NCBI RefSeq assembly: GCF_012184415.1
Contig: NZ_VTOX01000001.1
Span: forward strand, 248,001 to 312,000
Origin: Ramlibacter lithotrophicus
GTDB taxonomy: Bacteria; Pseudomonadota; Gammaproteobacteria; Burkholderiales; Burkholderiaceae_C
DNA: 64,000 bases
Reading direction: 5' to 3'
The notes under the pieces are model-generated. The model was given only the letters and a program-made list of their open reading frames with translations. It ran no database searches and was not told where the DNA came from. How positions within the stretch are numbered: position 1 is the stretch's first letter; each line of letters starts with the position of its first letter. The position numbers and the translations under genes were made by a program. Shown in pieces: positions 1-10,891 of this stretch.

Positions 1-1
1 A

Positions 2-52
2 CTGCTGCGCGTGCCCTTGCCATGGGGCGTGCTGGCGCCTTATGCCTGGTGA
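2..52 (+). CDS. C-terminal end of TctB-type small permease (partial)
   Basis: Only the last 16 codons are present before a TGA at 50-52. The tail reads LRVPLPWGVLAP, which fits the short C-terminus of the TctB/DUF1468 four-helix subunit of tripartite tricarboxylate transporters. TctB normally lies directly upstream of TctA, and tctA follows here after 33 bases. The call rests on this tail and on position; the rest of the gene lies left of the window. Confidence 0.6.
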   Translation: MLRVPLPWGVLAPYAW

Positions 53-85
53 CGGCGCACCGCGCGCGCTGAAGGAATCCGCTGC

Positions 86-1588
86 ATGCTGACTGCCGTG
101 ACCCAGGCGTTCGCGATGGTGTTCGAGCCGTACACCATCATGGTGATGATCGGCGCCTCGCTGTTCGGCCTGTTCGTGGGCTCGGTGCCGGGCCTCACCG
201 CCACGATGGCGACGGCGCTGCTGGTGCCGGTCACCTTCTTCATGCCGCCGATCCCGGCCATCGCCGCGATGGTCACGGCCACGGCGATGGCGATCTTTGC
301 CGGTGACATTCCCGGTTGCCTGCTGCGTATTCCGGGCACGCCGGCCTCGGCTGCGTACACCGACGAGGCCTACGCGATGACGCGCAAGGGCCAGGCCGAG
401 AAGGCGCTCGGCGCGGGACTGGTGTTCTCCGCGATCGGCGGCCTGTTCGGTACGGTGGTCCTGATCGTCGCCGCGCCGGCGCTGGCCAGCTTCGCGCTGA
501 ACTTCAGCTCGTTCGAGTACTTCTGGCTGGTCCTGCTGGGCCTGACCTGCGCCGTGTTCATCACGTCGGGCAACCCGCTGAAGGGCATCGTCACGCTGCT
601 GCTCGGGCTGCTGGTCGCGTGCGTGGGACTGGGCAACCCGGCGGGCTTCCCCCGCTTCACGTTCGGCAACAACGAGTTGATGGGCGGCATCGGCATGATC
701 CCGATGATGATCGGCATGTTCGCCATCTCGGAGATCATCCGCTACGTGGTCGACACCAGCCCGCCGCCCGACCTGGTGGTGGAGAAGGTGGGGAACGTGC
801 TCAGGGGACAGTGGCGACTGGCCCGCCAGTACCCGCTTCAGATCCTGCGCGGCAGCACGCTCGGCACCGCGGTCGGCGCGCTGCCAGGTGCCGGGGCCGA
901 CATGGCCGCCTGGATCTCGTACGCGATGAGCAAGAAGTTCTCGAAGGAGCCGCACAAGTTCGGCACCGGGCACGTCGAGGGCATCGTCGAATCGGGCGCC
1001 GCCAACAACAGCTCGCTGGCGGGTGCCTGGATTCCGGCGCTGGTGTTCGGCATCCCGGGCGACTCGATCACGGCGATCGTGATCGGTGTGCTGTACATGA
1101 AGAACATGAATCCGGGGCCGACGCTCTTCACCACCAACCCCCAGAACATCTATGCGGTGTTCATGCTGTTCATCATCGCCAACCTCATCATGATCCCGCT
1201 GGGCATCCTGTGCATCAAGGTGGCCAAGCGCATCCTGCTCGTGCCGCGCAACGTGCTGATGCCGACGATCCTGCTGTTCTGCATCGTCGGCACGTTCGCG
1301 ATCAACAACACGCCGTTCGACGTCGGCGTGATGCTGGCGGCGGGGGTCGTGGCCTACCTGCTGGAGGCCAACGGGTTCCCGATCGCGCCGGCGATCCTGG
1401 GGGTGGTGCTGGGCGGGATGCTGGAGGAGAACTTCATCACCTCGATGATCAAGTCCAACGGCGACCTGGGCGCGTTCTTCTCGCGCCCGATCGCGATGGG
1501 GCTGGCGGCGGTCACGATGCTGGTGTGGTTCGCGCCGGTGCTGCTGCGCCGCTTGCGGGCGGCGCGGTCGCGGCCCGTGCCGACCTGA
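86..1588 (+). CDS. tctA: Tripartite tricarboxylate transporter large permease TctA
   Basis: 500 residues, the usual TctA length, with about a dozen hydrophobic segments across the protein. Family motifs are visible: the N-terminal GSVPGLTATM stretch, GDIPGCLLRIPGTPASAAYTD near residue 75, and the repeated GALPGAGADMAAWISY near residue 265. TctA is the large inner-membrane subunit that, with TctB and a periplasmic TctC receptor, imports citrate or other carboxylates using an ion gradient. No TctC receptor lies downstream, so the substrate cannot be told. Start is the ATG preceded by a GGAA-type site. Confidence 0.93.
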   Translation: MLTAVTQAFAMVFEPYTIMVMIGASLFGLFVGSVPGLTATMATALLVPVTFFMPPIPAIAAMVTATAMAIFAGDIPGCLLRIPGTPASAAYTDEAYAMTRKGQAEKALGAGLVFSAIGGLFGTVVLIVAAPALASFALNFSSFEYFWLVLLGLTCAVFITSGNPLKGIVTLLLGLLVACVGLGNPAGFPRFTFGNNELMGGIGMIPMMIGMFAISEIIRYVVDTSPPPDLVVEKVGNVLRGQWRLARQYPLQILRGSTLGTAVGALPGAGADMAAWISYAMSKKFSKEPHKFGTGHVEGIVESGAANNSSLAGAWIPALVFGIPGDSITAIVIGVLYMKNMNPGPTLFTTNPQNIYAVFMLFIIANLIMIPLGILCIKVAKRILLVPRNVLMPTILLFCIVGTFAINNTPFDVGVMLAAGVVAYLLEANGFPIAPAILGVVLGGMLEENFITSMIKSNGDLGAFFSRPIAMGLAAVTMLVWFAPVLLRRLRAARSRPVPT

Positions 1589-1595
1589 ACCGCTG

Positions 1596-1620
1596 AATGC
1601 GGCGTCCGGCGGCCCGCATT
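1596..1620. terminator. Inverted repeat between convergent genes
   Basis: AATGCGG and CCGCATT form a 7-bp stem around a GC-rich loop between the ends of tctA and the convergent dehydrogenase gene. There is no clear T-tract, so a terminator role is inferred from position only. Confidence 0.3.
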
Positions 1621-2680
1621 ACAAGTCCGCTGGTGGCGGAAGCGGCACCGAGAGCTTGCCTGCCCACGCCTCGAGCGCCGGCATGATCGACGGATAGAGC
1701 GCCACACCCTGCGCGCGCTGCTGCGCGGCGAGCTGCAGGCCATGCTCGCCCGGCGTGCGCACCGGCGTACCCGCGTTCGCGGGACGCGAGGCGCGGCAGC
1801 GCTGCGTCACGGCGCCGGTCTGCCGCGTGAAGGCATCGATGCCCGCGAAGGCGCGCGGATCGATGATCTGCATGAACACGGTGGCGCCCCAGCCCTCGCG
1901 CGGATCGGCGCGGCCATGGCCGGCCAGGCCGCCCGTGAGCGCCTCGACCAGCAGCGTCAGGCCGTAGCCCTTGTGCCCGGAATCCATGCCACCGAGCGGC
2001 AGGATGGTGCCCTTGGGCTCGTCGAACAGCACGGCCGGATCGTCGCTCGGACGGCCACGACCATCGATCACCCAGGGCGCCGGCAGGCGCCGGCCCTCCT
2101 GGTGCAGCCGGTTGGTGAGGCCGTTGGTCGTCGCCGAGGTCGAGATGTCGACGACCACCGGCAGGCCAGGCGTCGGGATGCCGGCCGAGATGGGGTTCGG
2201 GGTGAACACCGGATCGAGACCGCCGAACGGAGCGACGCTGGCGACGTTGGGATCCGAGCAGGCCAGCAGCATCAGGAGCCCCTGGCGCGTCGCGCGCTCG
2301 TGGTAGGCGGCGAGGCACGCGATGTGATGGCTGCGGCGGATCACCACGGTGCCGGTGCCGCAGCGCTTCGCGCGTTCGGTTGCCGCGTCCATCGCCCGCA
2401 GCACCAGCCAGGGTCCTGGCAGCCGGCGGCCGTCCCACGTCAGCGCAGCGGGCGCGTCCGCGACGACCTCGGGCTCGCCTTCGCGCGTCATGGAACCGGA
2501 CTCCAGCTCCGCCAGGTAGGGCGCGAGCAAGGCCAGGCCATGCGTGCTGTGCCCCATGAGGTCGGCCTCGACGAGGATGCCGGCGACGGCTTGCGCCTTG
2601 TCGTGCGACAGGCCTGCCGCCTGCAGCAGCTGCGTGGCGAATGCGGTGAGGTCGTCTGCGTGCCAGGTGGGTGAGCTCAT
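1619..2680 (-). CDS. Ldh_2 family malate/L-lactate-type dehydrogenase
   Basis: 353 residues, normal for the malate/L-lactate dehydrogenase (Ldh_2/YlbC) NAD(P)-dependent oxidoreductase family. Seen motifs include ADLMGHSTHGLALL near residue 38 (the conserved [D/N]xxGxxxHG stretch), the RRSHHIACLAAY segment, PNPISAGIPT and the PLGGMDSGHKGYGLTLLVE segment typical of the family. The family reduces 2-oxo acids or oxidises 2-hydroxy acids in the cytosol; the substrate is not predictable here. It converges with tctA, so the two are not co-transcribed. A role in carboxylate catabolism with the transporter is possible but unproved. Confidence 0.88.
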   Translation of the reverse strand: MSSPTWHADDLTAFATQLLQAAGLSHDKAQAVAGILVEADLMGHSTHGLALLAPYLAELESGSMTREGEPEVVADAPAALTWDGRRLPGPWLVLRAMDAATERAKRCGTGTVVIRRSHHIACLAAYHERATRQGLLMLLACSDPNVASVAPFGGLDPVFTPNPISAGIPTPGLPVVVDISTSATTNGLTNRLHQEGRRLPAPWVIDGRGRPSDDPAVLFDEPKGTILPLGGMDSGHKGYGLTLLVEALTGGLAGHGRADPREGWGATVFMQIIDPRAFAGIDAFTRQTGAVTQRCRASRPANAGTPVRTPGEHGLQLAAQQRAQGVALYPSIMPALEAWAGKLSVPLPPPADL

Positions 2681-2741
2681 GCGGCACTGTAGCGTCGGTC
2701 GCGGCGCCGCGCCCCGGCGGTTCCACCGATTGCAGCCGGCG

Positions 2742-2775
2742 TCCTACATCGCCGCCGGGACGGCGGCGCTACCTT
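2742..2775 (+). promoter_or_regulatory. TCCTAC-type putative promoter
   Basis: TCCTAC at 2742-2747 is followed after 22 bases by TACCTT at 2770-2775, a plausible -10. The same layout precedes several other small genes in this window. A ribosome site (AAGGAG, 2788-2793) and ATG at 2802 follow. Confidence 0.4.
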
Positions 2776-2801
2776 GGGATCAGGACCAAGGAGCCTTCCA
2801 G

Positions 2802-3083
2802 ATGAGCAACACCAGCATCGGCCGGGGCCCGGCCCACGGCAGCAACGAGAACCACGCCAGCGATCCCACCCACACCACCCTGGGCGAGGAAGCGTCGCAG
2901 GAGGATGCGCCGAGCGGCAGCGAGTCGCTCACGGGCGCCGACATGCCCGCCGGCGTTCCCGGCGGCCAGCCGAAGCCTGGCATCCGCAAGGGCCCGCAGT
3001 CGTATCCGGACGGCCCCAACGTGGAGGCGAGCCCGTGGGAACTGGACGCGGCCAAGGGAAAACCGCCCAGGGACAAGGCCTGA
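2802..3083 (+). CDS. Small hydrophilic protein of unknown function
   Basis: 93 residues, no signal peptide or membrane segment, rich in Gly, Pro, Ser, Asp and Glu, and probably disordered. It contains a Pro/Gly core (GVPGGQPKPG) and ends in basic residues. The start is well placed: AAGGAG eight bases before the ATG. The composition resembles small stress-inducible proteins of proteobacteria, but I recognise no named family. The upstream TCCTAC element is shared with other stress-type genes here, so a general stress role is an inference. Confidence 0.7.
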   Translation: MSNTSIGRGPAHGSNENHASDPTHTTLGEEASQEDAPSGSESLTGADMPAGVPGGQPKPGIRKGPQSYPDGPNVEASPWELDAAKGKPPRDKA

Positions 3084-3116
3084 GCCCGCACCGACGGTGC
3101 AGGCGCGTCGGCGCCG

Positions 3117-3150
3117 TCCTACGGGCGGCGTGCGTGTGCCTGCCCACAAT
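3117..3150 (+). promoter_or_regulatory. TCCTAC-type putative promoter
   Basis: TCCTAC at 3117-3122, then 22 bases, then CACAAT at 3145-3150. The element GCCCACAAT at the same distance from TCCTAC recurs at 45890-45923. Confidence 0.45.
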
Positions 3151-3183
3151 CGGCAGTTCCCCCGACACTCAAGGACCAGGCCG

Positions 3184-3639
3184 ATGAACCGTCATACCTT
3201 CCTGCGCGCCGCCTGCGCCGCCGGCGCCCTGTCGCTCGCCGTCGCGGGCTGCGGCCAGTTGCGCCCCTCGCAGCGGGTCGACATCTACGAGGCGACGCTC
3301 ACCGGGGCCGAGGAAGTCCCGGCCGTCGCCACGCCGGCCAGGGGCATGGCCGAAGTCCACCTGGACACGATGCGCAACCTGGTCACCTGGAAGGTCACGT
3401 TCAGCGGGCTCTCGGGCCCGCCGACCGGCGCCCACATCCACGGGCCGGCCGCGGCGGGGCAGAACGCGCCGGTCGTGGTGCCCTTCACCGGGCCGCTCGG
3501 CCTGGACATCCGCGGCCAGGCGTCACTCACCCCGCAGCAGGTCGCCGATCTCGCGGCCGGCCGCTGGTACGTCAACATCCACTCGGCGGCCCACCCGGCC
3601 GGCGAGATCCGCGGCCAGCTGCGCCTGCGCGGCCGGTGA
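3184..3639 (+). CDS. CHRD-domain lipoprotein
   Basis: 151 residues. Residues 1-21 form a lipoprotein signal ending in the lipobox LAVAGC, so the mature protein should be acylated and exported. The rest matches a CHRD domain: LTGAEEVPAVATPARGMAEV, then GLSGPPTGAHIHGPA and the closing NIHSAAHPAGEIRGQL, all hallmarks of the family first described in chordin. Bacterial CHRD proteins are usually small, secreted and without a known activity. I chose the ATG at 3184 because it begins the signal peptide; longer readings have no export signal. Confidence 0.85.
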   Translation: MNRHTFLRAACAAGALSLAVAGCGQLRPSQRVDIYEATLTGAEEVPAVATPARGMAEVHLDTMRNLVTWKVTFSGLSGPPTGAHIHGPAAAGQNAPVVVPFTGPLGLDIRGQASLTPQQVADLAAGRWYVNIHSAAHPAGEIRGQLRLRGR

Positions 3640-3694
3640 GTCACCCGCCGCCCCCGCGCTCGGGCGCCAGACTGGTTGCGGGAGACCTTGCCTG

Positions 3695-5284
3695 GTGACT
3701 GGAAACTCCGCCGCTTCGGATCGACGCTGGCCCGTGCTGATCGCGGGCGGCGGCCCCGTCGGCCTCGCGTTCGCGGCGCTGCTGGCGCGACATGGCGTGC
3801 GCAGCCGGGTGGTCGAAGCCGACGAGGGTTATTGCACCGGCAGCCGGGCCATCTGCATCTCGCGCCGCTCCCAGGAAATCCTGGCGTGGGCCGGTGCGCA
3901 GCAGGCGCTGGTCCGCACCGGCCTGCCGTGGACCGGCGGGCGCAGCTTCTGGCGCGACACCGAGGTGCTGCAGTTCCGGATGCCCAGCGAGCCGACGCAG
4001 CGCTTCGCCCCGATGATCAACATCCAGCAGTACCACGTGGAGCGGTTCGTGCACGAGGCGCTGCAGCACGCGCCGCAGCTTGCGACGGTGAGCTGGGCGA
4101 GCCGGGTGAGCGCGGTGCGGCCGCGCACGGACGGCGTGGAAGTCGACATCGAGGGGCCGCACGGCAGCGAAACCGCGCTGTCGGACTGGCTCGTCGCCTG
4201 CGACGGCGGCCGCAGCACGGTGCGCGAGCAGCTGGGGCTGCAGCTGGAAGGCACGCAGTACGAAGGCCGCTACGTGATCGTCGACCTCGTGCAGAAGACG
4301 AAGCGGCCGGTGGAGCGGCTCGCGTGGTTCGACCCGCCGTCCAATCCGGGATCGACCATCCTGATGCACCGCCAGCCCGGCGACGTGTGGCGCATCGACT
4401 ACCAGATCCGCGACGACGAGGATGCCGCCGAGGCCGTGAAGCCGGAGAACGTGCTGCCGCGCGTGAGCAGCCATCTGGCAATGATCGGCGAGGACGAACC
4501 GTGGGAGCCGCTGTGGATCTCGATCTACAACGCCAAGTGCCTCACGCTGCGCGACTACCGGCACGGGCGCGTGTTCTTCGCCGGCGACGCCGCGCACCTG
4601 GTGCCGATCTTCGGCGTGCGCGGCCTCAATTCGGGTCTGGACGACGCGGGCAACCTCGCGTGGAAGCTGGCCCGGGTCATCGAGGGTAGCGCGCCCGATG
4701 CGCTGCTGGACAGCTATTCGGCCGAGCGCGTGCCGGCCACGCACGAGAACATCGCCTACGGCGCGAAGAGCACCGAGTTCATGGCGCCGCCGAATTTCGC
4801 CTTTCGGCTGATGCGCGAGGCCGTGCTGCGGCTGGCGGTGTCGGATCCGTCCGTTCGCTCGCTGATCAATCCGCGGCAGACGGCGCCGGCCGCCTACGCC
4901 GCCTCCCCGCTCAACATTCCCCAGCAAGGCGAATGGACCAGCGCCCTGGCGGCACCGGGCATGCCGGCGCCCGAGGCGCTGCTTTCCGCGCCGCACGGCG
5001 ACATGCACCTGACGCAGTGCTTCGGCAAGGAATTCGTGTGCCTGGTGTTCGGCGACGGGCCCCTGCCCGAGGCGGTGGCCGAGCTCACCGGGCACGGCCT
5101 GGCCGTGCTGGACATCCCGCCCGAGGCCGATCGCCTCGGCCAGGCGCGCGAACGATACGGCCTGCCCGCGGGCCCGGCGCAGGGCCTGGTGCTGGTGCGC
5201 CCGGATGGCTACGTGATGGGTCGCTGGCGCGGCCTCGACCCGGCGGCGCTGCTGGCCGCAATGAACGAGAAGGAACTTGCCTGA
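3695..5284 (+). CDS. FAD-dependent aromatic hydroxylase (PheA/MhpA type)
   Basis: 529 residues. An N-terminal FAD-binding Rossmann motif GGGPVGLAFA lies at residues 18-27, the DG motif (ACDGGRSTVREQLG) near 170, and the second FAD motif AGDAAHLVPIFGVRGLNSG near 295. The last ~120 residues form the thioredoxin-like domain of phenol-hydroxylase-type monooxygenases. These cytosolic flavoenzymes use NAD(P)H and O2 to hydroxylate aromatic rings; the substrate is unknown. The start is GTG, with GGGAGA ten bases upstream. It overlaps the next gene by one base, which indicates co-translation. Confidence 0.88.
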   Translation: MTGNSAASDRRWPVLIAGGGPVGLAFAALLARHGVRSRVVEADEGYCTGSRAICISRRSQEILAWAGAQQALVRTGLPWTGGRSFWRDTEVLQFRMPSEPTQRFAPMINIQQYHVERFVHEALQHAPQLATVSWASRVSAVRPRTDGVEVDIEGPHGSETALSDWLVACDGGRSTVREQLGLQLEGTQYEGRYVIVDLVQKTKRPVERLAWFDPPSNPGSTILMHRQPGDVWRIDYQIRDDEDAAEAVKPENVLPRVSSHLAMIGEDEPWEPLWISIYNAKCLTLRDYRHGRVFFAGDAAHLVPIFGVRGLNSGLDDAGNLAWKLARVIEGSAPDALLDSYSAERVPATHENIAYGAKSTEFMAPPNFAFRLMREAVLRLAVSDPSVRSLINPRQTAPAAYAASPLNIPQQGEWTSALAAPGMPAPEALLSAPHGDMHLTQCFGKEFVCLVFGDGPLPEAVAELTGHGLAVLDIPPEADRLGQARERYGLPAGPAQGLVLVRPDGYVMGRWRGLDPAALLAAMNEKELA

Positions 5285-5472
5285 TGACCGACCAGGACCT
5301 CGACCGCAGTTACACCACCTTGTGCCAGTCGCTGGCCGCCGTCGGCGAAGAGCGGGCCCAACTGTTCCTGTCGATGCTGTGCCTGGCGCTGATGGCCCGC
5401 CATGAACGCGCGGACGACGTGCTGCCGCTCATCGCGAACGTCCAGGCGCAGTGCGCCGCGGAAGCGCAGTGA
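5284..5472 (+). CDS. DUF2783-like small protein
   Basis: 62 residues beginning MTDQDLDRSYTTLC; mostly helical with no export signal. The hydroxylase stop codon overlaps this ATG (TGATG), so the two are translationally coupled. The N-terminal pattern and its place directly behind an FAD monooxygenase match what I know of DUF2783, whose function is undescribed. It may stabilise or regulate the hydroxylase (inference). Confidence 0.7.
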   Translation: MTDQDLDRSYTTLCQSLAAVGEERAQLFLSMLCLALMARHERADDVLPLIANVQAQCAAEAQ

Positions 5473-5563
5473 CCGGGCGGCGGAAGACGCAGCCGGAGTA
5501 CCCATGACGGCGGCTGGAAACGGGCTGCCCGCCTAGAATGGCAGGTTCCCCCGAAGACCCCCG

Positions 5564-7951
<2,388 letters not shown>

Positions 7952-7969
7952 CGGCCGGCGCATCGCGCC

Positions 7970-10810
7970 TCAAGCGGCGGAGGTCTCCTGCCGCCGCCCG
8001 GCCATCTTCGCCAGCAGCGCTTCCACCGCCGGCAGCTCCGCCGGCTTGGTCAGGTGATGGTCGAACCCGGCGCTCCTGGAGCGCGCGCGGTCGTCCTGCG
8101 CGCCCCAGCCGGTGAGGGCGACCAGCATGGTGTCGCGGTTGCGCGGATCGCGGCGCAGCTCGCGCGCCACCTCGTAGCCGTCCTTGCCGGGCATGCCGAT
8201 GTCGAGGAACACGATTTCCGGCCGGAACTCGGCGGCCTGCGCGATCGCCGAGTCCCCGTCGTGGGCGACGCGGATATCGTGGCCGTCCAGTTCCAGCAGC
8301 GCCGCCAGGCTCTCGGCGGCGTCCACGTTGTCGTCCACCACCAACACGCGGAACACCGGCGCGGCCTCGGCCGCGGCGGAAGCGGCCGGCACCTGCGGCA
8401 GCGGCGCCGCCGCCCCGGCGCCGACCGGCAGGCGCACCGTGAACGTGCTGCCCCGGCCGACGCCGGCGCTGTGCGCGGTGACGCTGCCGCCATGCAGTTC
8501 CACCAGCCGGCGCACCAGCGCCAGCCCGATGCCCAGCCCGCCTTGCGAGCGTTCGCGGTGCCGGCCGACCTGGGTGAACATCTCGAACACCTGCGGCAGC
8601 GCCTCGGCGGCGATGCCGATGCCGGTGTCGGTCACCGAGATCACCACCTCCTCGCCGTCGCGGCGCGCCGCGAGCTCGATGCGCCCGCCGTCGGGGGTGT
8701 ACTTGGCGGCATTGTTCAGCAGGTTGCTGACCACCTGCGCCAGTCGCGTCCCGTCGGCCACCAGCTGCAGGCCCGGCTCGGCGATGTTCACGTCGAGCTG
8801 GTGGCCGGCCGCGTTCAGCAGCGGCATGCTGCTTTCCACGGCGCTGCCCAGGATGGCGTCGAGCGCCGTCCGCTCCTTCTTCAGTTCGACCTTGCCGCTG
8901 GAGATGCGCGCGATGTCCAGCAGGTCGTCGACCAGCCGCACCAGGTGCCGCAACTGCCGCTCCATCATGTTGCGTGCCCGCTCCTTGGCCTCCGCATCGC
9001 CGTCGGCGATGCGCAGCAGTTGCAGTCCGTTGGAGATCGGCGCCAGCGGGTTGCGCAGCTCGTGCGCCAGCGTGGCCAGGAACTCGGTCTTGCGCCGGTC
9101 GCTTTCCGCCAGTTCCGCCGCCAGCCGCCGCAGGCTTTCCTCCGAGCGGCGCCGTTCCGTGATGTCGGTGAACAGCAGCGCCACCTTGCCAGTGGCCCGG
9201 TCGGTGCACGTGGCGTAGACGTCGAACCAGCGGCCGAGGGCGCGGGCCTCGTTTTCGAACCGCACGGGCTCGCCCGTGCGCGCGACGCGGCCGTAGATCT
9301 CGAACCAGTGGGCCTCATGCTCGGGAGCGATCTCCCGCATCGTCCGGCCGACGGCGCCGACCATGCCGGTGTGCTTCTCGAAGGCGGGATTGACCTGCAG
9401 GAAGCGATAGTCGACCGGGCGGCCGTCCGGGGCGTAGAGCATCTGGATGACGCAGAACCCTTCGTCCAGCGACTCCATCAATGCGCGGTAGCGCTCCTCG
9501 CTGCGGCGCAGTTCGTCCTCGGCGTGCTTGCGGTCCGTGATGTCCACGGCCGTACCGAGCACGCGCGCCGGCGTCGCATCCTGGGCCGGCTGCAGGATGC
9601 CGGTGAGCTCGATCCAGCGCAGCGACCGGTCGCTGCGGCGGAAGAACCGGCCTTCGAAGCGCAGGCGCTCGCCGGTCCGCGCGGTCCGCAGCAGCGCGGC
9701 GCGGCAGGCGTCGGCGTCGTCGGCATGGGCGAGTTCCGTCAGGCGGTCGCCGAGGCGGCCCGGCTCCAGGCTGCCGCGCGCCGCGCCGGTGAGGCCGAAG
9801 ATCTCGAACAGGCGCTCGTTCTCCCAGGTGAGCTGGTCGCTGCCGAGGTCCCACACCCAGACGCCCAGGCCCGCGGCTTCGGTCGCGAGCCGCACCCGCT
9901 GCTCGCTTTCGCGCAGGCGCTCGCGGCTTTCGCGGATCAGCTCCGCAGCGGCTTCGGCTTCCTCGCGGCGGGTCTGTTCCGTGATGGCCGCCTCGCGGGC
10001 CTGTTCGGCCTCGCGCTGCGCCGAGACGTCGTGCATCGACACCACCGCGCCGAGCTTGTGCCCGGCCTCGTCGTAAAGCGGCTGCCCGCTGGCGAGCAGG
10101 TGCCGCGCCTTGCCGCCCGGCGGGGCGATCACCAGTTCCACGTTGCGCACCACCTCGCCGCCCAGCGCCCGGTGCAGTGGCACTTCCTCCGGCCGCAGCG
10201 GCGTGACGCCGTCGGGGCCGTACAGGTCGTACTGCTGCGACCAGTTGCTGGCGCCGACCGGCTCGAAGTCCATCGCGTGGAACTCGCGCGTCGCGCGGTT
10301 GAACAGGGTCAGCCGGCCGTCCGGCCCGCATGCCACGATGCCGTCCTCGACGGCCTCCAGCACGGCGGACAGAAACGCACGGTCCTGCACCGCCTTGCGC
10401 TCGGCCGCCTGCAGTTCCTGCCGGCTGCGGTGCAGCTCGACGAAGAACGCGAGCTTGGCCTTGAGGACGGGCGCCACGATGGGCTTGGTGAGGAAGTCCA
10501 CTGCGCCGATCGCATAGGCCTCCTCCACCGAGAGGTCGGAGGCGTCGGCCGTGATGAAGATGATGGGCGTGCGGCGCGAGCGGCGCTGCGCGCGGATCAG
10601 GCGGGCGGTTTCGAAGCCGTCCATGCCCGGCATGCGGACGTCGAGCAGCACCGCGGCGTAATCGGCGTCGCGCAGGCGCCGCAGCGCTTCCTGGCCGGAC
10701 CCGGCACGCACCAGCGGCTCGCCCAGTGTCTGGAGCACGGCTTCGAGGGCCAGCAGGTTGGCCGGGGCGTCGTCGACCAGGAGAATGGGAGCTGGGGGGC
10801 GCAAGTTCAC
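7970..10810 (-). CDS. Hybrid sensor histidine kinase (REC-PAS3-HK-REC)
   Basis: 946 residues with no membrane segment, so cytosolic. In order: a receiver domain (LLDVRMPGMDG, D57), three PAS/PAC sensor regions (about 135-270, 305-430, 435-555), a dimerisation domain with the phospho-acceptor H583 (LAHELRNPLAP), a GHKL ATPase (NLLNNAAKYTPDGG, DTGIGIA, GLGIGLALVRRL), and a C-terminal receiver with D870. It is a complete multistep phosphorelay kinase. Its signal is unknown and no partner regulator adjoins it. It is divergent from the DUF2868 fusion gene with 81 bases between. Confidence 0.92.
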   Translation of the reverse strand: MNLRPPAPILLVDDAPANLLALEAVLQTLGEPLVRAGSGQEALRRLRDADYAAVLLDVRMPGMDGFETARLIRAQRRSRRTPIIFITADASDLSVEEAYAIGAVDFLTKPIVAPVLKAKLAFFVELHRSRQELQAAERKAVQDRAFLSAVLEAVEDGIVACGPDGRLTLFNRATREFHAMDFEPVGASNWSQQYDLYGPDGVTPLRPEEVPLHRALGGEVVRNVELVIAPPGGKARHLLASGQPLYDEAGHKLGAVVSMHDVSAQREAEQAREAAITEQTRREEAEAAAELIRESRERLRESEQRVRLATEAAGLGVWVWDLGSDQLTWENERLFEIFGLTGAARGSLEPGRLGDRLTELAHADDADACRAALLRTARTGERLRFEGRFFRRSDRSLRWIELTGILQPAQDATPARVLGTAVDITDRKHAEDELRRSEERYRALMESLDEGFCVIQMLYAPDGRPVDYRFLQVNPAFEKHTGMVGAVGRTMREIAPEHEAHWFEIYGRVARTGEPVRFENEARALGRWFDVYATCTDRATGKVALLFTDITERRRSEESLRRLAAELAESDRRKTEFLATLAHELRNPLAPISNGLQLLRIADGDAEAKERARNMMERQLRHLVRLVDDLLDIARISSGKVELKKERTALDAILGSAVESSMPLLNAAGHQLDVNIAEPGLQLVADGTRLAQVVSNLLNNAAKYTPDGGRIELAARRDGEEVVISVTDTGIGIAAEALPQVFEMFTQVGRHRERSQGGLGIGLALVRRLVELHGGSVTAHSAGVGRGSTFTVRLPVGAGAAAPLPQVPAASAAAEAAPVFRVLVVDDNVDAAESLAALLELDGHDIRVAHDGDSAIAQAAEFRPEIVFLDIGMPGKDGYEVARELRRDPRNRDTMLVALTGWGAQDDRARSRSAGFDHHLTKPAELPAVEALLAKMAGRRQETSAA

Positions 10811-10891
10811 CCTGCGAAGCTACACCAAAAACGAGGGCCGCGGCGCCGCGGCGCGGGGCCTCGCCCCGAGCGGGCGCACATAATCGTCCCG

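Noticed and set aside
8054..10891. Very long plus-strand open frame continuous with the DUF2868 fusion gene
   Set aside because: It is the complement of the hybrid kinase gene. In high-GC DNA, opposite strands often stay open. The translated part is a His/Arg/Ala-rich shadow with no domain; the real gene begins at 10892.
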